From the NCBI GenBank assembly GCA_023427575.1, contig JAEZAY010000285.1, forward strand, positions 1 to 10,512: a stretch of 10,512 bases of DNA, given 5' to 3'. Positions 1-5,792 of the stretch are shown here, in pieces; position 1 is the stretch's first letter; each line of letters begins with the position of its first letter. The notes beneath the pieces were generated by a model. It was not told where the DNA came from and ran no database searches. It saw nothing but the letters and a program-made list of their open reading frames with translations. The stretch is from Bacteroidota bacterium (GTDB lineage: Bacteria; Bacteroidota; Bacteroidia; Chitinophagales; Chitinophagaceae). Both the position numbers and the translations under genes were made by a program.

Positions 1-53
1 ATTACTTAAAATCCTTTCCGTTTTTTAAGATCCGGTACGGGTATAATAGCAGA

Positions 54-1112
54 TTACTGGATCTTCGACAGTTCGATCTTACTTTCTTCCCGGATGGCCA
101 GCAATCCACTGGTTAAAACCGTGTCGCCCACTTTCAGGCCTTCGGTTACCTGGATAAAACTTGAGTCCCGGATTCCGGTAGTGATCACCTCAAATTTCGG
201 ATTTCCCGCCCTCAAAACAATCACCTGCTTGTTACGGGCCTTGGGTATTACCGCCTGGGTGGGGATAATGATGGCTTCATTGTTCTTATCCAGCATCAGC
301 GATACTTTTGCAAAAGCACCAGGTACCAGGAATGGCTGTTTCCCATTTACCACCGCCCGTACTTTTAAACTTCGGGTGTTTGCCTCAATAGTTGATTCCG
401 TTGCCATAACCCGGGCTGTAAACTGCTTATCAATCCCACCAATTGTAAAGCTGACTTCCTTGCCGCTGGCCATGTTCTCACTGTACTTTTCGGGAACCGT
501 AAATTCCAGCTTCAGGTTATCGACCTGGCTGATGGTTGTAAGAATGTTGGTTGGAGTTACATAGGCACCCAGACTGATATTTTTTAATCCCACCTGTCCG
601 GTGTAGGGAGCCCGGATCCGGGTTTTTTCAATATCCACCTTAACAAGCTGGATATCGGCGGTCAGATTATTAACCTGCAGAACGGAAAGATCATATTCCT
701 GCTGGCTGATACCGCTAATTTCCAATAGCTGCTTATATCTTTCGGCCGTTTTTTCTGAAATTGATAACTGAACCTCCAGCTTTTTTAGCTGCGCCTGCAG
801 ATCCCCATCGAATAATTGAACCAATACGGTTCCTCTCTGAACCACCCGGCCTTCCGGAATATTCAGGCTGGTGACCCTGCCGGAAATTTCGGGTCTGATT
901 TCGGTAGTTTCAAAGGGCAGAACGGTGCCCGGAACTTCAATATTCTCACTGAGGCTGGTCGTTTTTACAATAAAACCTTCCGCCCTGACCACGCCGCCGC
1001 CGCGATTTCCAGCCGGACGCGCCGGACCGCTTTCGGCTTTTTTCCCGGAGCATGAATAGAATCCAGCCAGGCAACAACAGAAACAGGAATACAGAACAAA
1101 TTTTTTCAACAT
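54..1112 (-). CDS. RND efflux pump periplasmic adaptor (membrane fusion lipoprotein)
   Basis: This 352-residue protein is the periplasmic adaptor that would link an inner-membrane RND transporter to an outer-membrane channel for export of drugs, metals or other small molecules. It begins with a lipoprotein signal (residues 1-20, Cys21 in a YSC context). A split lipoyl-like domain follows (about 65-100, with PEISGRV, and 165-195, with IRAPYTGQVG). These flank a helical hairpin (about 102-163), then a beta-barrel (200-275) and a membrane-proximal domain (280-350). The open frame extends upstream to 1241, but I chose the ATG at 1112. It starts directly on the signal peptide, and an exact TAnnTTTG box lies 25 bases upstream, inside the longer frame. 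The partner permease is expected beyond the left edge; the minus-strand sequence at 12-17 reads AAAGGA and may be its ribosome-binding site. The family is clear; the substrate cannot be told. Confidence 0.93.
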   Translation of the reverse strand: MLKKFVLYSCFCCCLAGFYSCSGKKAESGPARPAGNRGGGVVRAEGFIVKTTSLSENIEVPGTVLPFETTEIRPEISGRVTSLNIPEGRVVQRGTVLVQLFDGDLQAQLKKLEVQLSISEKTAERYKQLLEISGISQQEYDLSVLQVNNLTADIQLVKVDIEKTRIRAPYTGQVGLKNISLGAYVTPTNILTTISQVDNLKLEFTVPEKYSENMASGKEVSFTIGGIDKQFTARVMATESTIEANTRSLKVRAVVNGKQPFLVPGAFAKVSLMLDKNNEAIIIPTQAVIPKARNKQVIVLRAGNPKFEVITTGIRDSSFIQVTEGLKVGDTVLTSGLLAIREESKIELSKIQ

Positions 1113-1136
1113 TGTTATAGGGCTTAATTGGGAACT

Positions 1137-1144
1137 CAAATGTA
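1137..1144 (-). promoter_or_regulatory. Bacteroidota-type -7 box upstream of the RND adaptor gene
   Basis: On the minus strand this reads TACATTTG, an exact match to the TAnnTTTG -7 consensus of Bacteroidota. It ends 24 bases before the ATG at 1112, giving a leader of roughly 15-20 bases. No good TTG element is seen at the usual distance upstream, so the call rests on the -7 box alone. Confidence 0.4.
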
Positions 1145-1355
1145 GGTTGAGAATTTTAAACGGGTAACGAAATGAAAATTCCTGAATTATAAATCGGAAT
1201 ATTAGAGTCTGAAAAACGGAAAAACCTTCGTTTAAAATCAAATGAATTTTGGAATTATTAAGCCGCTTCCAAATAGAAAATTAAGCATTGGAAACCGGTT
1301 TCTTTACTTTTTTCAGCAATCCAATTCGGGAGATCAAGTTCTTTTTATTTGGGTG

Positions 1356-2480
1356 TTAAATCGACTTCACCTTTAAAATCTGTTTGATTTTATGGGCCTT
1401 ATAAACCAGTTCCTGCTCCTGCGAACTTAGGATGGTAACATGGCCCATTTTGCGCCCTGGTTTGGTGGTTTTTTTGCCGTACAAATGAACAAAAACATTG
1501 TCCATTTTCAGCACCTCTTCAAGTCCCTCATAATTCACCTCTCCTTCAAAACCATCTTCACCCAGCAGATTTACAATGGCGGCCGGAATAATATGTTTTG
1601 GATTTCCATTCGGATATCCGAGCATTACCCGCCATAACATATCAAACTGGGAACTGTAATTGGCTTCAATGGTGTGATGGCCGCTGTTATGAACTCTTGG
1701 CGCCGTTTCGTTCACAAAAACTTCACCTTTTTTATCAATAAATAATTCAACGGCAAAAATACCCGGACTGTTCAATCCTTTCACAACGGCTACTGCAATG
1801 GCCTCCAATCGCCATAAGATCCGATCTTCGGGTTTGGCAGGGCTTAGCTGGAAGTCGAGCAGGTTCAAATTTGGATCGAAAACCATATCTACCGGGGGAT
1901 AAAATGCAATCTCGCCGGTATCGCCAACGGCTATGATCATGGCAATTTCCTTCTCAATCTCTACCATTTTTTCAAGCACTGCGGGAGCATCAAAGGCTTT
2001 TGAAATATCCGCCTCCGTGCGGATGATCTGAACCCCGCGACCATCATAACCGCCGGTTGCCAGCTTGTGAACAGCGGGCAGGAAATTGCGCTGCCCCTGC
2101 AGATCGGCCACTGAGTTGGTTACTATAAAAGCAGCGGAAGGAATTTGAAGTGATTGATAAAATTCTTTCTGCAGAATCTTGTTTTTAATGGTTCTGAGCG
2201 CCGAGGGTTTTGGATAGATCCGCACGCCTTCTGATTCAAGTTTCTCCAAAGCCTCTTCGTTCACGGATTCAATTTCGATGGTAACAGCATCCAGGTTTTT
2301 CCCAAAATTGTAAACATCTTCAAAGTTCCGGATATCGCCTTTTGTAAAATGATGACAAAGATGTGCGGCTGGACATTCCGGATCGTTTTCCATCAGATGG
2401 GTAATCACCGGGTAATTAATGGCCGCCTGCAATAACATTCGCCCCAATTGCCCGCCTCCAAGAATTCCAATATTTTGCAT
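1356..2480 (-). CDS. purK: N5-carboxyaminoimidazole ribonucleotide synthase (PurK)
   Basis: PurK uses ATP and bicarbonate to carboxylate 5-aminoimidazole ribonucleotide to N5-CAIR in cytoplasmic de novo purine synthesis; PurE then rearranges the product. The 374-residue length fits the family. An N-terminal nucleotide-binding loop GGGQLGRM (residues 8-15) is followed by VTIEIESV (67-73 region). The ATP-grasp core has KLATGGYDGRG (139-149) and the metal/ATP segment VNETAPRVHNSGHHTIEA (256-273). The C-terminal lobe has HLYGKKTTKPGRKMGH (332-347). An in-frame ATG exists at 2498. The ATG at 2480 is preferred because MQNIGILGGGQLG is the usual family start and because a -7-like box (CATATTTG, 2496-2503) overlaps the upstream ATG. 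purE is not adjacent on either side: a 243-base gap follows, and HPPD is divergent upstream. Confidence 0.96.
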   Translation of the reverse strand: MQNIGILGGGQLGRMLLQAAINYPVITHLMENDPECPAAHLCHHFTKGDIRNFEDVYNFGKNLDAVTIEIESVNEEALEKLESEGVRIYPKPSALRTIKNKILQKEFYQSLQIPSAAFIVTNSVADLQGQRNFLPAVHKLATGGYDGRGVQIIRTEADISKAFDAPAVLEKMVEIEKEIAMIIAVGDTGEIAFYPPVDMVFDPNLNLLDFQLSPAKPEDRILWRLEAIAVAVVKGLNSPGIFAVELFIDKKGEVFVNETAPRVHNSGHHTIEANYSSQFDMLWRVMLGYPNGNPKHIIPAAIVNLLGEDGFEGEVNYEGLEEVLKMDNVFVHLYGKKTTKPGRKMGHVTILSSQEQELVYKAHKIKQILKVKSI

Positions 2481-2544
2481 CCGTTTTATTTGGCGCAAAT
2501 ATGAGGGGAAATGTTGAATTTTGCGGGAAGAGTGGAAGGGGATT

Positions 2545-2576
2545 TTGTTTTTTCCGCTTCCTTATTTTTATCTTAA
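2545..2576 (+). promoter_or_regulatory. possible promoter for 4-hydroxyphenylpyruvate dioxygenase
   Basis: Within the 118-base divergent gap between purK and the dioxygenase gene, TTG at 2545-2547 is separated by 21 bases from TATCTTAA at 2569-2576. That spacing suits a Bacteroidota promoter and would leave a leader of about 15 bases. The -7 box matches only partly. An overlapping TATTTTTA at 2563-2570 matches better, but at a 15-base spacing. The assignment is weak. Confidence 0.22.
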
Positions 2577-2598
2577 CCTGATATGAAACGATTGCCTT

Positions 2599-3732
2599 AT
2601 GTCTGAAAAATCTATCAATACTGCTGAAAAGAAACCTAAATCCGCCGATTTCCTTCCATTGCAGGGAACCGATTTTATTGAATTTTACGTAGGGAATGCA
2701 AAACAGGCGGCACATTTTTATAAAACCGCTTTCGGATTTCAGTCCCTCGCTTATATGGGCCCTGAAACGGGCTATAAGGAAAAGGCCAGCTATGTTATCA
2801 GGCAGAACAACCTGACTTTTGTTTTTACTACTCCCATCCGGGGCGGCAATCCGGTGGCAGATCATATTTATAAACACGGAGATGGCGTAAAAGTGATCGC
2901 TTTAACAGTGGATGACGCCAGCGCTGCCTTTCACAATACAACCAGCCGCGGCGGCCGGCCTTATCTTAAACCCACCCACCTCAGAGATGAATTCGGCGAA
3001 CTGGTGCTTAGCGGTATCTATACCTATGGCGATACCGTTCATATTTTTGTGGAAAGAAACAACTATAGGGGCCCTTTTATGCCTGGCTATCGGGAATGGG
3101 TAACCGAATATAACCCCGTTTCAACCGGCCTTCTGCACGTAGACCATTGTGTTGGAAACGTAGGTTGGAACCAGATGAACAAATGGGTTCGTTTTTATGA
3201 GGAAGTAATGGGCTTCCGCAATATCCTTTCTTTCGATGACAATGATATTTCAACCGAGTATTCCGCGCTGATGAGCAAAGTGATGAGCAATGGAAACGGC
3301 TTCGTAAAATTTCCCATCAATGAACCGGCGGAAGGAAAAAAGAAATCGCAGGTGGAAGAATTCCTGGAATTTTATGATGGCGAAGGCTGCCAGCACGTAG
3401 CTCTTGCCACCAATAACATTATTGAAACGGTTACTGAACTGAGGAAACGCGGCATCGAATTTTTGAAAGTCCCTGCCAATTATTATGAAGAGCTGTTCAG
3501 GAGGGTAGGCCAGATCGATGAAGACCTGGAACCTCTGAAAGATCTGGGCATCCTGGTTGACCGGGATGATGAGGGTTATCTGCTGCAAATCTTTACCAAA
3601 CCGGTTCAGGACCGGCCAACATTGTTTTTTGAAATCATTCAGCGGAAAGGGGCGAAGAGTTTTGGAAAAGGAAATTTTAAAGCTCTTTTTGAAGCCATTG
3701 AGCAGGAACAGGCTTTGCGCGGCAATCTTTAA
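2599..3732 (+). CDS. hppD: 4-hydroxyphenylpyruvate dioxygenase
   Basis: This cytoplasmic non-haem Fe(II) enzyme converts 4-hydroxyphenylpyruvate and O2 to homogentisate and CO2 in tyrosine catabolism. The 377-residue protein has two vicinal-oxygen-chelate halves: a structural one (about 22-155, starting DFIEFYVGNAKQAAHFY) and the catalytic one (about 176-350). The iron ligands are visible as His183 (in LLHVDH), His266 (in GCQHVA) and Glu345 (in FFEII). Their spacings of 83 and 79 residues equal those of the Streptomyces avermitilis enzyme (187, 270, 349). The C-terminal helix that closes the active site (GKGNFKALFEAIEQEQALRG) is intact. The gene ends in tandem stops TAATAA. It has no tyrosine-pathway neighbours here: homogentisate dioxygenase, maleylacetoacetate isomerase and fumarylacetoacetase are all absent. 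The homogentisate could feed catabolism, or a melanin-like pigment if later steps are missing. Confidence 0.97.
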   Translation: MSEKSINTAEKKPKSADFLPLQGTDFIEFYVGNAKQAAHFYKTAFGFQSLAYMGPETGYKEKASYVIRQNNLTFVFTTPIRGGNPVADHIYKHGDGVKVIALTVDDASAAFHNTTSRGGRPYLKPTHLRDEFGELVLSGIYTYGDTVHIFVERNNYRGPFMPGYREWVTEYNPVSTGLLHVDHCVGNVGWNQMNKWVRFYEEVMGFRNILSFDDNDISTEYSALMSKVMSNGNGFVKFPINEPAEGKKKSQVEEFLEFYDGEGCQHVALATNNIIETVTELRKRGIEFLKVPANYYEELFRRVGQIDEDLEPLKDLGILVDRDDEGYLLQIFTKPVQDRPTLFFEIIQRKGAKSFGKGNFKALFEAIEQEQALRGNL

Positions 3733-3939
3733 TAATCGCCATCCCGTAACCGGTCGACAGATTAATCCAGTGATTCCGGAAAGAAGATAACTGTCAAATT
3801 CCGGATCATTCGGTGGGAACAGGATTTTTGAGCTCCGAACCTGGATTTTCTTTGCTGATTTGTGCTAATTTTAACGGCGCAGAGGGATCCAAAGAATTTT
3901 TTTGATCTTATTTGCGTTACATCTAGATAGTATTTCCTT
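3733..3939. other. intergenic gap with a possible decayed extragenic repeat
   Basis: No gene is seen in these 207 bases. An imperfect inverted repeat (TGATTCCGGAA at 3771-3781 against TTCCGGATCA at 3799-3808) could form a weak hairpin after the dioxygenase gene. It has no T-run, so it is not called a terminator. From about 3841 to 3925 the minus strand reads CTCTGCGCCGTTAA, then AATTAGCACAAATCAGC, with AACGCAAATAAGATC just before them. These resemble the TCTGCG/TTAA and AATCAGC-type extragenic repeats I recall from Bacteroidota genomes. The likeness is from memory, not from a search. I see no convincing promoter for the next gene. Confidence 0.35.
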
Positions 3940-5112
3940 ATGAAGCATGGTTTTTCTCTTTTAATCCTCTTATTGTTCAGCGCAATGCTGTCGCTTGCAC
4001 AAACGGCGGCAACCACTTTCAACTTCATCGACTATCAGCGGTCATTCCCCCGGATCAATGAAGCGTTGCGTAAAAAAGAAGAAGTATTAAAACAACAGTT
4101 TCAGGAGAAAAAGCTTCCCTGGCCAGCAAAATATATTTACCTGCGTTCTTTTAAATATGATAGTCAGCTGGAAGTATGGGTGAAATACGAAAAGAGCGAA
4201 AAGTTCAGATTGTTCAAAACTTACCGGGTTTGCGCATTGGCCGGAACCCTCGGGCCCAAGCGCATGCAGGGAGATTACCAGGTACCGGAAGGATTTTATT
4301 ATATCAATGAATTCAATCCCCGCAGCATGTATCATCTTTCGCTGGGATTGAACTATCCCAATAGCTCCGATCTGGTTTTGAGTGATTCCATTCAGCCGGG
4401 AGGGGATATTTACATTCATGGAAGTTGTGTAACCACCGGGTGTATTCCAATAACTGACAACCAGATTGAAGATCTTTATCTGCTTGCTGCCTATGCCAAA
4501 AATGAGGGCCAGGATTTTATTCCGGTTCATATTTTCCCGATCCATTTCAATAACCAGAAAAGCCTGGGATACCTCTCGAAATACCTGAAAGATTTTCCGG
4601 AATACACCCCGCTGGTAAACGAAATGAAGCAGGCTTATACTTACTTTGAAAAAACCAGGCAGGTGCCTGTGGTAATGGTCAATAAAAAAGGCCGCTACCT
4701 GATTGATGGTGATGCCGCTTTTGAACCGGAGCCTGAACCCGAAAAACCGGTTGTGAAAAGGGAACCCCGGAAACGGGTGGAGCTGGATGAAAAAGACCTG
4801 GCCAAGCTGGTAGACAAACTTCCTTTACACCCCGGCGGGAAAGAAGGGTTTCAGAAATTTTTGGATGATATGAGTCGCGATATGGCGAAATACCTGGAAA
4901 AAAATCAGTCGAGAGCCTATATCATGATGGAATTTGTAATCGACAGTACCGGGAAAACACCTTATGCCAAAGTAATTCGTGGGGGCAATGATGAGTTGAA
5001 TGAAAAGCTTGAACTTTTGTTCGAATCCATGCCGGCCTGGACGCCCGCAAAACGCGGTGAGAAAGCAGTTGGCATGAAGCTGATCCAGTCGCTGGAAATA
5101 AACGCTCATTGA
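3940..5112 (+). CDS. secreted YafK-like L,D-transpeptidase-family protein with TonB-type C-terminal domain
   Basis: The 390-residue protein starts with a signal peptide (residues 1-20, cleavage after SLA). A YkuD/L,D-transpeptidase-fold domain follows (about 60-205). Its active-site motif IHGSCVTTGCIPIT has candidate catalytic His160 and Cys168, the form seen in E. coli YafK (LdtF/DpaA), which acts on the peptidoglycan link of Braun lipoprotein. A Pro/Glu-rich linker (261-280, EPEPEPEKP then KREPRKR) leads to about 95 residues resembling the TonB C-terminal domain: HPGG (297-300), VIDSTGK (333-339), VIRGGNDEL (345-353) and MPAWTPAKRGEKAVG (364-378). It likely acts in the periplasm on peptidoglycan peptides; whether as transpeptidase, carboxypeptidase or amidase is unknown. 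The N-terminus looks like a cleavable signal rather than the ExbB/ExbD-contacting anchor of TonB, so an energising role is unlikely. The gene is monocistronic: 207 bases lie upstream and a convergent gene lies downstream. Confidence 0.87.
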   Translation: MKHGFSLLILLLFSAMLSLAQTAATTFNFIDYQRSFPRINEALRKKEEVLKQQFQEKKLPWPAKYIYLRSFKYDSQLEVWVKYEKSEKFRLFKTYRVCALAGTLGPKRMQGDYQVPEGFYYINEFNPRSMYHLSLGLNYPNSSDLVLSDSIQPGGDIYIHGSCVTTGCIPITDNQIEDLYLLAAYAKNEGQDFIPVHIFPIHFNNQKSLGYLSKYLKDFPEYTPLVNEMKQAYTYFEKTRQVPVVMVNKKGRYLIDGDAAFEPEPEPEKPVVKREPRKRVELDEKDLAKLVDKLPLHPGGKEGFQKFLDDMSRDMAKYLEKNQSRAYIMMEFVIDSTGKTPYAKVIRGGNDELNEKLELLFESMPAWTPAKRGEKAVGMKLIQSLEINAH

Positions 5113-5441
5113 TGATCCGGATCGGAACGCCCAATGAAGGCCAATTCTTAGCATAATATATCGTCCGGCAAATACCGCAACCCAGGAGAAGTTCGGAAAG
5201 CTTTAAAAATAAAAACGGGAATTAATTCCAAAGCATTTGTGCCGGGTAAATGGATCCAGTGGGCCTGGAAGAGATCCGTTAAGAAAATTAAAGCGGGGGG
5301 AAATTAATGATTTTATAACCCGCTTCTGTTCGGGCCTGGTTTGGAACTGATAGTTTCCAAAAAAAATGAAGCAAAATCAAAATCCCGTTTTGTTTTTGCT
5401 TCATTATAAAATCTGCAGTAAATAGTTCCGAACAATTCCGA
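5113..5441. other. convergent intergenic gap, 329 bases
   Basis: This gap separates two convergent genes, and its main element is the hairpin terminator at 5359-5405. A second inverted repeat, AAGCGGG (5291-5297) with CCCGCTT (5319-5325), forms a 7-bp stem around a 21-base loop. It lacks a T-run but could help end the upstream plus-strand transcript. Plus-strand frame 5152-5307 stays open for 51 codons and has a protein-like, Lys-rich ending (KKIKAGGN), but no usual start codon. A second short frame begins with an ATG at 5112-5114 overlapping the previous stop codon, and reads MIRIGTPNEGQFLA before ending. Both may be chance or relics of a lost gene; neither is called as a gene. Confidence 0.5.
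5359..5405 (-). terminator. intrinsic terminator of the small membrane-protein gene
   Basis: A long hairpin has a 12-bp perfect stem (5365-5376 with 5394-5405), one T/T mismatch, a further 5 bp (5378-5382 with 5388-5392), and a five-base loop (5383-5387). On the minus strand it runs straight into eight T's at 5359-5366, the last two shared with the stem, the signature of a Rho-independent terminator. It begins 36 bases after the stop codon of the gene at 5442-5600. On the plus strand the hairpin is followed by ATAAAATC rather than T's, so it would terminate that direction only weakly. Confidence 0.82.
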
Positions 5442-5600
5442 TTACATGATATCCATCGCTTTCACAAAAAACGTCAGCACAAAGGGCAGGGTTAGTGTAA
5501 TCAACTGAGGTATAACAACCCAAACGGCAGCCACGCCGATCAATGAAATAAAAAACAAAAGCCAGAACTTTTTTGTATCCTTCCGGGTGGTCGTTTCCAT
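5442..5600 (-). CDS. small hydrophobic protein, two predicted membrane helices
   Basis: I do not recognise this 52-residue protein. A short polar, basic N-terminus (METTTRKDTKK, residues 1-11) precedes a hydrophobic stretch from 12 to 46. Residues 12-30 and 33-46 would form two membrane helices joined by an Ile-Pro-Gln turn at 30-32; a second proline at 39 may kink the latter. The tail is KAMDIM. The open frame reaches upstream to 5723, but the extension looks like untranslated sequence. The ATG at 5600 puts the start 30-odd bases after a promoter-like site. A strong terminator 36 bases after the stop supports a genuine short transcription unit between two plus-strand genes. It could be an inner-membrane accessory peptide. 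No function can be assigned, and homology would decide whether it is conserved. Confidence 0.66.
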   Translation of the reverse strand: METTTRKDTKKFWLLFFISLIGVAAVWVVIPQLITLTLPFVLTFFVKAMDIM

Positions 5601-5637
5601 TGCTATAAATTTTCGTGCGAAAATAAGGCAAAACTTG

Positions 5638-5669
5638 AAAAGATAGACTGATTTTTCCATTGAAGACAA
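5638..5669 (-). promoter_or_regulatory. possible promoter for the 52-residue protein gene
   Basis: Read on the minus strand, TTG (5667-5669) is followed after 21 bases by TATCTTTT (5638-5645), one mismatch from the Bacteroidota -7 consensus TAnnTTTG. The predicted leader to the ATG at 5600 is about 30 bases. A second -7-like box, TATTTTCG, lies nearer the gene but has no matching upstream element. Confidence 0.33.
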
Positions 5670-5738
5670 GGAATGTTTGAACCAGGCGGCCGGTTCAGGG
5701 TCCCGAATCATACCCGGGGCCAATCAAAGGCAGTTTTA

Positions 5739-5770
5739 TTGTGTTTTTCATTCACTTATCAATAAATTCG
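5739..5770 (+). promoter_or_regulatory. possible promoter for the 4-alpha-glucanotransferase gene
   Basis: TTG at 5739-5741 is followed after 21 bases by TAAATTCG at 5763-5770, one mismatch from TAnnTTTG. This leaves a leader of about 15 bases before the ATG at 5793. Spacing and box quality match the candidate on the opposite strand, but the sequence here is A/T-rich, so chance matches are easy. Confidence 0.33.
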
Positions 5771-5792
5771 CTGCTTTACAATTTGAGATACG

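Noticed and set aside
1113..1241. Upstream extension of the RND adaptor reading frame
   Set aside because: The extension places 43 residues before a clear lipoprotein signal peptide and contains the -7 promoter-like box, so it is most likely untranslated.
1291..1302. Perfect 12-base palindrome GAAACCGGTTTC after purK, near a T-rich run
   Set aside because: A palindrome with no loop makes a poor hairpin, and the T-rich run follows on the plus strand, where no gene ends. It could be a chance palindrome or a protein site, but nothing supports either.
2416..2877. 153-codon minus-strand frame overlapping purK and the dioxygenase gene
   Set aside because: It lies antisense to well-recognised coding sequence in both genes and shows no recognisable domain.
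5258..5340. Direct repeat GGGCCTGG occurring twice in the convergent gap
   Set aside because: Eight bases repeated once in a GC-mixed spacer can easily arise by chance, and no array or element borders it.
5678..5697. TGAACC...GGTTCA inverted repeat between the small membrane-protein gene and malQ
   Set aside because: It is a six-base stem with an eight-base loop and no T-run. It could be an operator, but a single copy with no recognisable regulator nearby is not enough to call.
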